DNA from: Micromussa lordhowensis
Taxonomy: Eukaryota > Cnidaria > Anthozoa > Scleractinia > Lobophylliidae
DNA: 64,000 nt
Direction of reading: 5' to 3'
NCBI GenBank assembly: GCA_964020085.1
Contig: OZ026601.1
Coordinates: 16,068,530-16,132,529 of the forward strand
Shown here: one piece after another, positions 10,351 to 20,734 of the stretch
Layout: each line of letters begins with the position of its first letter
Numbering within the stretch: position 1 is the first letter of the stretch
Notes under the pieces: model-generated
The model's database searches: none
What the model was told of the DNA's origin: nothing
What the model saw: the letters and a program-made list of their open reading frames with translations, nothing else
Position numbers and translations under genes: made by a program

Positions 10351-13300
10351 CTACCAAGAAGTGTTGTCGATTAGCTCTTGGGCACCAGTACCACGGGAGG
10401 CAACGTCTGCAGGATTGGATTTTGTTCCCACGTAGTGCCACTGGTCAGGAGATGTCCGCTCGCTTATTTCCTGGACGCGATTGCCAACGAACACATGAAA
10501 CCTTCTGGCGTCATTGTTGATGTATCCTAACACCGTTTTACTATCGATCCAGAAGACTTCTTTCATCTGCACATACTCCAGCTCCTTCCGCAGCATACAA
10601 CTGATCTTCGATGAGACGACAGCAGCAGTTAGTTCTAGTCTGGGTATGGTCACTGGCTGAAGGGGAGTTACACGTGACTTTCCCATCACCAGGGAACAAT
10701 GGACACGATTCTTGACATCAACCAGTCGGATGTAGGAACACTGCCCGTAGCCATTCTGACAAGCATCCGAGAAGTGGTGCAGCTCTGCATTCTCAACTTC
10801 ATCAAAGTCTTGAGGCTTGTGACATCTTGCCACTCTGAGCCTTTCTAAAGCCGGAAGTTCAGTTCTCCACTTCTCCCATTTGGGTCTCAACTTGTCGGGG
10901 ACTTCGTCGTCCCAGCCGACACCATCTCGGCACAGCTCTTGCAGAATTTGCTTGCCTACTAAAATGAATGGAGAGACCAAGCCGAGGGGGTCAAACACTG
11001 AGCTGACTGTTGACAGGATTCCTCTCCGTGACAAAGGTTTATCTTGCATTATGATCCTGAACTGGAGAGTGTCAGACTCTATGCACCAATGAACACCCAG
11101 AGCACGTTCAACTGTGGTATCGTTACTGACGAGGAGGTGGTCCTTTGCGTCTACTGCTCGATCTTCTTCAGGAACAGAACTTACAACTTCTCTGCTGTTC
11201 GAGGTAAACTTGTGCAGCCAAAAGCCACCTTTCTGACATAGGGATTTGGTGTTCTTGATCAACTCTTTGGCTTGTTCTACGGATGGTACCGATTTCAGTC
11301 CGTCGTCTACGTAGAAATTTCTTCGAATGAAGTCTGCCGCTGCACTGCCGCAGGTTTCTTCGTACTGGTCCGCGATAGTTTTGAGGGCGAAGTTGGCACA
11401 TCCCGGCGATGAGGTGGCACCAAACAAATGGACAGTCATTCGGAATTCTACAGGGTCTCCCTTCAGCTCTCGATTGTCCCACCAAAGGAATCTCAGGAGG
11501 TTGCGATGTTCCTTGTTTACCTTCACTTGGTGAAACATTCCTTGGATATCGCACATAAGGGCAATTCGTTCTTGACGGAATCTGCACAGAACTCCAGTAA
11601 GGTTGTTGGTCAAGTCTGGTCCCTGGAGTAGTTGCTGGTTCAGAGACTGGCCATCACATAGAGCACTACAGTCAAACACAACTCTGATTTTTCCCGTTTT
11701 CTTCTTATGATACACTCCATGATGTGGAATGTACCACACTTGCTTGCTCGTTGTCGATATCTCCTCAACGGGAACTCTTTCTGCATAACCACTGGATATG
11801 ATATCCTGCATGAAGCTGCAGTAATCTTTTCTGAACTGGTCCTCGCTTAATAGTCTTCCTCTCAGCTTCATAAGGCAATTTAGGGCCAACCTCTTACTAT
11901 TCGGCAGCTCCAAGTTTTCGTCTCGAAGAGGCAGTGGCATCTCAAAGTGACCGTCTGCCAGCTGATGGATACCTTCGCACACTGTTCTCAGGAATCTTCG
12001 GTCTTCAACGGACAGGGGTTTTTCATCAGCTTGCCGTTCACTGAAGTCAAGGGTAAACATTTTAGACACATCGCTAGGACTGATCATTTCCTTTACTTGT
12101 GCTTTGAACGCGAAGTGACATATCTTTCCCTTTGGTGTCCCTTGAACTTCACGGGTAACGATACGATTACACGCAATTTCACTCTTGATTTCAGCGTCTT
12201 CTTCATTCGATGATCTTACGGCACCAATGATACCCCATCCAAGAGCCGTTTTCTTGGCATATGGGTCATCTGCCTTTCCTGGAATAACTTCCAATGGCTT
12301 TAGGGCGCGGGAACAGTTAAGGCCAATGAGAAGTCCGACTTCTATATCTTCGTTTAGAGGCATGATCTTCTCTGAGATCTTTTGAAGGTGTGGCCAGTTA
12401 AGAGCGGATTCAGGTCTCTGAATTTGACTCTTCTTAGCTGGTATAGATGATCTTGAGTAGCTTTTAGGGAGTGGAATTTCTACATCTTCATTGTAGCCAC
12501 GTACAACCAGGCCTTTGATCCTTCGGCTTTTGATTACCTCCTCTGCTAAGACTGTTGACAACTTTAGTTCGACTTCGGGTCCGTTGACGTCTGATCTTTC
12601 GAGAAGATCTTCGTTCACAAAACAAGCGTCAGATTGCTCATCCAAAAGGGCATAGGTTAGCAGCTTCTTCCTGATATCTCTTCTGTGGTGAATCCATACG
12701 GGAACAATCAGGGAATGCATACAGGATGGATTCACGTTCTTCACATCAGAGAGATTAACACGATGGGAGGTGGCTATTGGTGTATCTCTTGAACCACTGT
12801 CTTGTCCGTTTTCATTTGGAGCGGGATCACTGTGAAGGGAAGTCGGGTGGAAGCCATTGCAGGTTTTGCACACCAGTCTTCTTCTACAAATTCTTTTCAT
12901 GTGCCCCCACTTCAGACATCCAAGGCAAGGGGCATTTGCCTTTATGAAATCCCTTCTTTCGGCTACCGACTTCTTCAGGAACTGCTTACACAAATCCAAG
13001 TCGTGAGATGCTTTGCACAGTGGGCAAGAGGTGGCTTCAGACTTCTTTGCCTTCCTGCCGTTAATGTTGCTGTCCGTTACTTCATGGGATTCAGTTGCAA
13101 GGGCATTGAAGCTGAGAGGTTTTCTTCTATTAAAACCGTTTAACTTCCGTCCTTTATCTGTATTTTCCTTCGCGACTTCTTCTTTCTGGGGTCTAACTGT
13201 CGTTACTGGATTGCAGGCAATTCTAGACTCCCTTTGAAGGAAACGGCAGAATACAGAGAACGGAGGGTAGTCCATTTCGCCTTTACGTACATCGGATGAG

Positions 13301-13815
13301 GTTTCTTCGCTGTGACGTAGATCGTCATCCTTATTAAGCCAGCGGTCTACTTCTCGACTCCAACGATCGATAAGGTAACGAGGGAGTTTGCGAACCATTC
13401 TTTGATTTTCATCCGGATCGTCAAGGACCTTTAGGTATTTCATTGTATTCGTAGCCGTCTGACAGTGAATCAGGAAATCTGAAAACTTGCGCAGGCTCGT
13501 TCCATCGTTGGGAGGAATCTTGGGCCATTCATTTATTTTCTTCCTGTAAGCGTCTGCAACAAGGAAGGGGTTACCAAATCGGTCGGATAGGATCTTCCTC
13601 GCCTGCTTGTATCCATCCTCAGTCTCCAATAGCAGTAAGCCACTGATTGCTTCTTTAGGCTCACCTGTCGTGTACTTCCCGAGATAGTACAGTCTCTGAG
13701 ACACCTTCTCTGTCTGCCCTTCTATTATGGTCTCAAAGGACTTCAGCCATACCGGATAGTGTAGCAAATCGCCACTAAAGATCTCTGGTTCGGGAAGCGG
13801 AAGAGTATCCTGCAA
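10351..13815 (-). CDS. BEL/Pao gag-pol: DUF1759, zinc knuckles, protease, RT, RNase H
   Basis: A 1154-residue open stretch. Residues 1-200 match DUF1759. Two cysteine-rich knuckle-like clusters lie at about 264-328. A DUF1758/A17-type aspartic protease follows, with LLDEQSDACF near 391-399, where other retropepsins have a DTG-type triad. The reverse transcriptase (about 640-860) has the first catalytic Asp in MCDIQGM (756) and the active-site YVDD at 835-838. RNase H begins near HHFSDACQNGYG (1013-1024). The core residues are present, so the enzyme part looked functional until recently. It ends at a TAG (10351-10353), after which the same frame continues into the integrase, so the TAG is a nonsense change and not a natural terminus. 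Confidence 0.92.
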   Translation of the reverse strand: MQDTLPLPEPEIFSGDLLHYPVWLKSFETIIEGQTEKVSQRLYYLGKYTTGEPKEAISGLLLLETEDGYKQARKILSDRFGNPFLVADAYRKKINEWPKIPPNDGTSLRKFSDFLIHCQTATNTMKYLKVLDDPDENQRMVRKLPRYLIDRWSREVDRWLNKDDDLRHSEETSSDVRKGEMDYPPFSVFCRFLQRESRIACNPVTTVRPQKEEVAKENTDKGRKLNGFNRRKPLSFNALATESHEVTDSNINGRKAKKSEATSCPLCKASHDLDLCKQFLKKSVAERRDFIKANAPCLGCLKWGHMKRICRRRLVCKTCNGFHPTSLHSDPAPNENGQDSGSRDTPIATSHRVNLSDVKNVNPSCMHSLIVPVWIHHRRDIRKKLLTYALLDEQSDACFVNEDLLERSDVNGPEVELKLSTVLAEEVIKSRRIKGLVVRGYNEDVEIPLPKSYSRSSIPAKKSQIQRPESALNWPHLQKISEKIMPLNEDIEVGLLIGLNCSRALKPLEVIPGKADDPYAKKTALGWGIIGAVRSSNEEDAEIKSEIACNRIVTREVQGTPKGKICHFAFKAQVKEMISPSDVSKMFTLDFSERQADEKPLSVEDRRFLRTVCEGIHQLADGHFEMPLPLRDENLELPNSKRLALNCLMKLRGRLLSEDQFRKDYCSFMQDIISSGYAERVPVEEISTTSKQVWYIPHHGVYHKKKTGKIRVVFDCSALCDGQSLNQQLLQGPDLTNNLTGVLCRFRQERIALMCDIQGMFHQVKVNKEHRNLLRFLWWDNRELKGDPVEFRMTVHLFGATSSPGCANFALKTIADQYEETCGSAAADFIRRNFYVDDGLKSVPSVEQAKELIKNTKSLCQKGGFWLHKFTSNSREVVSSVPEEDRAVDAKDHLLVSNDTTVERALGVHWCIESDTLQFRIIMQDKPLSRRGILSTVSSVFDPLGLVSPFILVGKQILQELCRDGVGWDDEVPDKLRPKWEKWRTELPALERLRVARCHKPQDFDEVENAELHHFSDACQNGYGQCSYIRLVDVKNRVHCSLVMGKSRVTPLQPVTIPRLELTAAVVSSKISCMLRKELEYVQMKEVFWIDSKTVLGYINNDARRFHVFVGNRVQEISERTSPDQWHYVGTKSNPADVASRGTGAQELIDNTSW

Positions 13816-13818
13816 TCA

Positions 13819-14913
13819 TCGTTGAGATAGAATGTCGGCTAATCTAGTTAGGGGGTCTTCAACAATAGACTTGCGAGGTGAGTCACTCGTTCTGGCTTCT
13901 TGGTGTTTGTATGGCTCGTAGTCGGCAGTGTAATACGGATCGTATCTCGGAAACGGACTGGTCTCGAACTCGGCGGCAAACAGATTTAGTGACTTAGAGT
14001 AGGTATCGCCGGCTCCTGTTTGAGTAAGCTAATAGTCTCTTCAGCGGGTGTAATTTTCGAAGGGGTGGCTACAGGCTCGTTCTTTACTACAGGAATACCA
14101 TTATTGCTGGGATTTTCTTCTAAAGGCCTTTCTACGGATTCTACGTTCGTCTCCACAGTCAAATTGTCAACGTTTGTTACGGATGACGCCTGTGTTTTCA
14201 GATAATTTTGAAGAACGTAGTCTGTGTCAATTTCATCCGGTAAACGTTCTTTAGCGACAACCTCGTCTCCTTCGTTTTCAATTAAGGCTTCCATTTCTGC
14301 CTTTGCCACCGCCAGTTCTTTGGTGAGTTTAAACCTCTTCAATTCATCTTCCTGCTCTTTCAGAGCTCTAGTTTTTTGCGCCTCGGCGTCTGCAAATTCC
14401 AGTTCAGTTTTCAGCCTCGCGACATTTGCAACAATAGCGTTTTTTTTTGGCTAACGAAGAAGCGGTTGATGATCCGTTTGATTTTCGGCTGTGAGAGTCT
14501 TGACTAGAGCGCCTAGATATGCGTGATTTTCCACTTCCAGTTTCTTGTTTTAGTTTGCATATCCTTTCGTTTACTTTTCTCAACGCGTCGGAATGTTCGT
14601 GTTCAATAGACTCAAATTTCATTAATGCTTCTTTCCTTGTATCGTAATTTCCCTCCAGAAAATCGTACAACCTTTCGTTTGCCGCGCTAAGAATTTCCAT
14701 TTTTGCCTCCAGAAACGTTCTTTCGCTCATTATGAGATTTTGATTTGTGGTATCCGCTATGACATTTATCACTCTGTTGAGCTGTTTTCACCATGATCGC
14801 TGAGCGGACGACCTTTGATCCTCGAGTATTTGTAAATGATAAGTTTTTCCCTTTTCGGTAAGATTTCGAACTCTGCTAGATCCTATTCCTATAGAATCTT
14901 CGGAATCTGACAT
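13819..14913 (-). pseudogene. BEL/Pao gag N-terminal region, broken
   Basis: It begins MSDSEDSIGIGSSRV and continues as a charged coiled coil rich in Glu, Lys and Ala, ending in a tyrosine-rich linker just before DUF1759. In BEL/Pao elements this region precedes the DUF1759 particle-forming part of gag. It is split by a TGA at 14788-14790 (after the residues RSW), a one-base excess in the A9 run near 14441-14449 and a one-base frameshift between about 14000 and 14020. The region from 14772 to 14404 is one open piece and 14342 to 13986 another. Confidence 0.8.
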
Positions 14914-15776
14914 TTTATCCGCCGAGAACTTCGAGTGTTAGAACAAGATTCTTTATCCAATGGATCGATCAGTTTCTTTCGAAAGAGTTTTTACTATAAG
15001 GGGGCAGACGCTGGCATCATTCAATTCATTCAACACAAACCAACGCCGCAATGGAGAAACGTTTTGTAAACAGAAACTTCAAGCGTCTTGCTTCTCTGAT
15101 TATTTAATACTTGAAATTTCGTAAAAACTGAAAATACAATGATCGATAAAACTAAATTACTACTAAATCTAAGCTAAAAGAAACGATCTTAAATGAAGCA
15201 CGAGTGGCACGCATACCAGCACGTTTAACAATGTAAACGATTATAAGCATAACAAATATCACTCTTGAAAACACTGCGTTCGGTAATAGATCCAAATAAA
15301 AGAATAAACAAGATTACATACCTCTTTCCCGGCTTTTATACCTCTAGTAATCGTAGCGATCCTTCAAATCTATCCTTTCATGAAATTGACATGCAGCTAA
15401 CACGCGAATCTTACACCGAATGAAAAATAACACCGACAACTCGCAGGGATACAACAGCAAAACAAAGAGGTATTGATCCGTCGTGACAATGACGTAGGTC
15501 ACGCAATAACGAGTTACAATGAGCTCCGTAACAATGATGATGATGATGATTATTATTATTACATAAATGTAGCCTTTTCCAAAGGTCTGTTTCATCCATC
15601 TTACCTTCTTGATGTGAATTAATATTGAGAAATTTAGATGAAACTTTTCCCTCATGTTACTTATTTTGCAACCCTAGTAATTGCTATTGTTTTGCTATAA
15701 TCCTGGTCACAAATTCTGATATTTAATTTATTTGCATGCTTTGTAATTGTAACTATAGGATGTGTTCCTTCTACAG
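14914..15776. other. Region upstream of the BEL/Pao gag
   Basis: The 5' leader and 5' LTR of the retrotransposon are expected here, but without the 3' partner I could not set borders. A short (ATG/ATT)n microsatellite lies at about 15533-15562. No supported gene. Confidence 0.35.
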
Positions 15777-15986
15777 GATGAAGCTCCACACTATGGGATA
15801 GACTGGCATGGGCCCTTGCCAAACTCTGAATGGGCTGGAGATAATGCACATCTGGATGAATCTGTCATTGTTCATGTCCCAGACATAGTAATGCCTTTTC
15901 TCACAAGGAATGTGTATCATCAACTTGTTCAACAGTTTAATCCACTCAGCGAGAGTAGGTCATTTGGACTAGACATTTATCTTCAG
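15777..15986 (+). CDS. Integrase-like gene, single exon
   Basis: A 210-bp exon, phase 0 at both ends, with acceptor TTCTACAG|GATG and donor CTTCAG|GTGG. It encodes DEAPHYGIDWHGPLP and ends in a segment with the pattern NPLSES..FGLDIYLQ. This resembles the region after the catalytic core in a repeated animal family annotated as integrase core domain-containing proteins, found in fish and cnidarians. That assignment is from memory and moderate. No upstream exon is visible; the minus-strand BEL/Pao element occupies the place where one would be expected, so this may be a relic. Confidence 0.45.
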
Positions 15987-16511
15987 GTGGTAGCATTTTT
16001 GACAGGCTTTTGTCAAAACTAAATTGCATTCTCTCAGGTCATCAAACTGATAAGCAATCACAAATGATGATTACACTCAAAAAGCTTAACTATTAACTAG
16101 TGTTGTACAAATGTGTTTGTGATAGACGTTTGTGCCAATACCAAAACGATAGGTGTCTATTTATGAGTGTGTTAAGGCAAGAAACAGATACATGTATGTA
16201 GAAAGTGCTAAAACAGGTGTTTGAAATTAATGCAGATGTATACCATACCATGGTATTCTAGTGTTAATTGTCATCCAGCAACACATGTGTACAACCAATG
16301 CCAATGCATTTTTATTGCCATAAGAAATAAACTGTAGGACTTAACAAATCAATGGTGGTTCAATTCAAAAATGTCAACTTGTCATTTCCTGCTCTTTCCT
16401 TTTAATACAACAGTCTTGTTTTTGGAAGTTCCATACAAAATAATTACTGCAACTACTTGAAGTACGAGTTACATTTTATATTTGAATGGTTCTTTTAACA
16501 TAGCACTCTAG

Positions 16512-16903
16512 GCAACTAGACTTTATTTCATTCCTGACCAACTGAACAGTAACTTAGTACACTTATAAAATTAATACTATAGTAACAAACACAAGTTGTT
16601 TTCTTTTTCTTTTCCTTTTTTCTTTGCTGTTGCAGAAGAGCAACCCAAAAGAATGTTAGAATAACAATATAGACCTACACTGTACATGTATATGGTCTAT
16701 AAAGTAACAACATAGTCCTTCAATATAGACTTCTTTAGACAACTAGACTTTAATTCTTTCCCAACCAACTGAACAGTAACTAAGAACACTTCTAAATACT
16801 ATTAATGCTAATGAAAGCGACTTGTTTTCTTTTTTTTCCTTGTTTTTCTTTGCTGTTGCAAAAGATGAACCACAAATGATGTCAGAATAACAATTAGGTA
16901 GAC
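16512..16903. repeat. Diverged tandem duplication, about 229-bp period
   Basis: The sequence starting CAACTAGACTTTA at 16512 recurs at 16740. It includes the shared words CCAACTGAACAGTAACT, TTTCTTTGCTGTTGCA and AGAATAACAAT. The copies are clearly diverged. It lies in the 3' flank of HECT gene A. Confidence 0.65.
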
Positions 16904-16928
16904 TTTCAGAAGCAATTGCACATATATC

Positions 16929-19900
16929 TTAAGCATGTCCATACCCTTTGCCTTGAATACTGACTGTGGCATCAAAGGCTGCTTCAAACTGGTCATATGT
17001 GGTATAGCAGGTTGGTATCTTTAATGAATTGGAGCAGACATCAGGATCTGGCAAAGAGAAACCTTTATCATTTGCCAAAAAGCCAACTGTTAATTCATTA
17101 GGAAGAAGGGGTGATCCGGTGATAAATGACAGCACTGCCTTGACTTCAATGCCTAAATATGAAATTAAAAAAAATTCATCGTACAATTCTTTTAAGGACT
17201 TCACTACCATGTGGCCCTAACCTAGTTTCCTGAATTCAACTGTTAGAGTGATGGGCATGTTGTACATACATGTATCACACAAATAAGAAATACCCAGTCA
17301 ACAATGCACTCCATTAGACACCAACCTCCATTTCTCTCAGAAGCTTTTTGAAGATATTCCTTGAAGTATCCAAATGCTGTGTCACTCTTTTCAACATGGC
17401 AAGATAATGGGTCTTGCTTTACCCTTGCTAACAAGACATCAATATAAACTGCAACCTCATCGACTGTTGGGAATACCAGGGTGGTAACTTTAGGATGGTC
17501 TGAAAGCAAAGTTCCAAGGTGCAAAGCATTTAGTCCTTTCCTGATCTCATCTAATTCTCTGGACCTCTTGTGGACGACTTGGTGTACCATAATTTCGTAT
17601 GCAATTTGAGCTGCATTATCAATGGTAACAAATGCTGCACTAACTCCACTTTCATCCAAAAGGCTAGAAACTTGATCTTCTGCGTTCAAAGAATCAACTT
17701 CATCTTCACCAGCTTTGGACATACGTTTCAGAACCTTACGGACATTCAAATCAGGAACATCCTCTGGACACACCACTTGTGCAGCAGTTTCAGCACAACC
17801 AGTGGACAAATACACTTTAACTGCCTTTGCTAATCCAGTAAACCACACCTCACCATGGACAATAGCATGAGCCATGATTTCTCCTGTCATTTTGAAATAT
17901 CCATTAAGTACCAGCTGCTGACTATGGATGGGGATTTTGTGATCATTGTCACCTTCAAAGAGCTGAGGAGCTGTTGATGTAGAAATTGTTTCTGTAGCAA
18001 TTGTGAGGAACTCCCTTAATGGTCCCCTGATATCAGCTGCCTCTTCTTCAAATTGGTCATCCCCACTGTCAGAAACAAAATAGACCACTGGTGGTCTACA
18101 GAGTTTGGCAGAACTGTTTTTATAAATCCTACAAAGTTCCCGGAAAGGATTTTTGGAACGGTTAAATGTTATGGGCATGGATGGACCAGAAGTGATGACA
18201 TCTTTAAAAATCTGTAAAATTCTATAAGCTGGCAAACCTTAAAGAAAAAATTAGGATATACATTGATATTTGCATTATGCAGTAAAAATATCTGATGCTT
18301 GCATCAAAGTTAAGGTCTTAAGACATATGGCCAGCACATGCTTAAATATATGCATGAATGTACCTACATGAATTAGCTCAAGTTGCAAGTTATGTAAAAC
18401 TTGAGCTAAAATTAAGTTTATGCAATTATAATACTTGTAGATATGTGCAGGCTATAGTGTGTATTATAACCAGAAATTGTTGAACAACAGATGTGTTCTT
18501 TGGCCTGACGGATTTATTCTGGATGTATTGATGGGTTAACTTCTCGCATCGGATTGGTTCATACACAGTACAATTGATTGGCCAATGTAAACGCTTGCAT
18601 GTGCATCAAAATGTGAACCTGTTCCTTTCAATTGCCGGAAAAAAAAGAAAATATATTGTACCACAAGAAATAAAGATGTCCTGGAAACAAAGGGATGCAA
18701 GAATCTGTACTACTGGTTTGGAATAATGATGAATAATAGCAATACATGTAGATACCTTCATTAACGACTTTTCGCTCTTCTTTCCCATTAGATCTAACAT
18801 TCTCTGCCAATGGAAGGTCAGAATGTACAGTGCTTTCCTCAATTACTACCTCAATCTCTTGGCTTTCACATAGTAAATCAGCTGCCTCCTCAAGTGTTGA
18901 TGCACTGTGTACTGCTTTTTGCAGACTTTCCTTTGATTCTTTTGGAAACATCAAAGACAACTTTTCTGTCCACAGTGCTGTGTCAGCTACATGTATAGTT
19001 CTCAGCTGAAGTTGACCATCAGTTGAAACAACAGGTGCTTGCACATTAGTCAGGCCAACAGAGTTTGTCGGTGTTTCACCACTGCTTCCCCCATTGCACA
19101 AGGGCATATGGTCACGAAGGGAATGTAATGGCACGCTCTTGTTACAGTTGATGCATTGTGTCATAACAGCATCTTCAGAGCTGGAGGTACTGGGAGTTAT
19201 ATCCTGGTCCAGGCTGAGTTCACACTGGATGGGTCTCACATAAATAATCCCACTACCCACAGCATCCCTTAAAAATGGAACCGTGTAGCCCACTGTCTGC
19301 ATAGGAATAGGCAAAAGTGGGTGACAAGCCCCACCTCTGTCAGCTCTCATGAATTCAAAGGCACCATTTTGCGTCTTCAGTTTTGGAAATTCCCTTACCA
19401 GGGTCTCTTTAATGTGAGCAAAACTACCTTGCTTGTCTCTGAAGACAATACGCTTCTTTCCCATGCCTGCTTGCTGCAGGGCATTGCTCTCTGCAAGGGT
19501 GGTGTCTTTTCTGCATTTGGTGAGGCCAAAAGGAAGAAATCACGTTTCTTTGATAATTATTGCTGGAATAGTTTTCTGCCTCTTACGAGGTCTTGGATTT
19601 GTCAATGGCATAGGATTTTGCCTGGTTGTGTACTGTGGAAAAGCAGCCCTATAAACATAGCAAGTTCCAATTCAGTGAATTGTCTTTAAAAAAATATGTT
19701 TTGACAATTTCTTGTTATAAATTTTCATTGATAAAAAAGGGAAGAAACAAAGAAAAGTAAACACATCTTTGTACCGTGAAAGGTAAGGCTATCTTATTAC
19801 AATAATACACAAAAATTCATCGAATTGCCAGCTTGTCCATAATTTCATAATTTATGATCTTTCCCTTGACTAGCAACCCTTCTTCTTCAAACCCAAGGCA

Positions 19901-20391
19901 TCAGCTCGACAAATTTCAATGGAGATTGCATAAATTTTCTCCACTGCTGGTACAAATCATACATCTCAAGGTTTCAAGTTTGAATATTCATATGGCATGC
20001 TGTAAGCTTGAGATAATACATTAGTCCTCAGAATACTCTCTGTCTATTATTAACGAAAGACAAGAAAATATTTTGGGCTCCGAGGTACCAAAATTCACAT
20101 TCTTCCTTCAAAATTTGTCTTCTAATCGATTATTTGCCTGCAACCACAGATATTGCAAATATATGACTATCAGCTTGGCTTTTTATACTGCATAACAATT
20201 GAAGAATGCTCTTATGAATACTAAAGTGTTGAATTATCGCCTCACCTCCAATTCGCTTCCGCTCTTGAAATCACTGGATTAGAGCTTGTTGATCGCGGAT
20301 TGTTACTGTTATTGTCATTTGGTGTAGGGGATGACGAGATGGCTTCGATTTTGTTTATAGCGTTTTCTAACATTCCTCGCAACTCATCCAT
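16929..20391 (-). CDS. G2E3-like HECT ubiquitin ligase gene A (one premature TGA)
   Basis: Four exons join in phase: 20391-20246 (ATG, MDELRGMLENAINK), 19648-18756, 18237-17336 and 17152-16929. Exon 2 has an N-terminal module (GKKRIVFRDKQGSF, then PIPMQTVGYTVPFLRD), a UBZ-like zinc motif (CINCNKSV...HMPLC) and a CUE-like helical segment (LSLMFPKESKESL). Exons 3 and 4 are the HECT domain. The catalytic-cysteine motif appears as LPDPDVC, followed by IPT and a C-terminal GYGHA. HECT ligases take ubiquitin from an E2 onto this cysteine and pass it to a substrate. An in-frame TGA at 19540-19542 in exon 2 would truncate the protein after about 85 residues, unless translation starts at the later ATG at 19464. 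This repeated family is common in corals, and a young pseudogene is possible. Confidence 0.75.
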
Positions 20392-20436
20392 TTTCCATGT
20401 GCTTCGTTACTAGATCTCAGTCTCTACCTGTCAACT

Positions 20437-20700
20437 CACGACGAGTCGATCCCAGAGTTTGACGAGACGAACTCTGCACTTGACGAGTCGAAGAGGAGTG
20501 TCAGCCTCACGAGTCGATGAGACGAACTCGGTGGCGACAAGTCTGATCACGACGAGACGATCTGGGGAGTTAACAAGACGAATTCGTCGGCGACGAGACG
20601 AATAGGCCCAATTCACGACGAGACGATCTGGGAAGTGGATGAGACGAACTCGACACACGACGAGACAAACTCGAATAACGACTCGACGAGTCGAAATGCC
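20437..20700. repeat. Degenerate GACGAGACGAACTCG array
   Basis: More than ten variants of GACGAGACGA, ACGAGTCGA and their complements are packed into about 260 bp. Many form small palindromes such as CGACTCGACGAGTCG. The array starts just upstream of the first ATG of HECT gene A and ends just past the last recognisable exon of gene B. It is CpG-rich in an AT-rich setting. Confidence 0.75.
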
Positions 20701-20734
20701 AATTTAGTCTCGGATCTGACTTCATAATGGTGAC

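Larger units (their letters stand above)
9325..14913 (-). mobile_element. BEL/Pao LTR retrotransposon, truncated and inactive
   Basis: A single gag-pol reading can be followed on the minus strand from the ATG at 14913 to the integrase at about 9430. The domain order gag-like coiled coil, DUF1759, zinc knuckles, protease, reverse transcriptase, RNase H, integrase zinc finger and integrase core is diagnostic of BEL/Pao. Lesions are a TGA at 14788-14790, a frameshift in an A9 run near 14445, a frameshift near 14010, a TGA at 13816-13818 and a TAG at 10351-10353. The sequence diverges from the family soon after the first part of the integrase core. LTRs were not identified. The component regions are described separately. 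Confidence 0.9.

Noticed and set aside
10351..10353. Natural stop between BEL/Pao RNase H and integrase, as in readthrough expression
   Set aside because: The frame continues directly with family-typical residues, and BEL/Pao elements usually have one polyprotein. With four other lesions a nonsense mutation is simpler.
16929..17152. Apparent loss of the HECT catalytic cysteine (IPTCYTTYD read as the LPxAxTC motif)
   Set aside because: A better alignment places the catalytic motif earlier, at LPDPDVC, with IPT..YDQFEAAF as the conserved segment after it. The cysteine is present.
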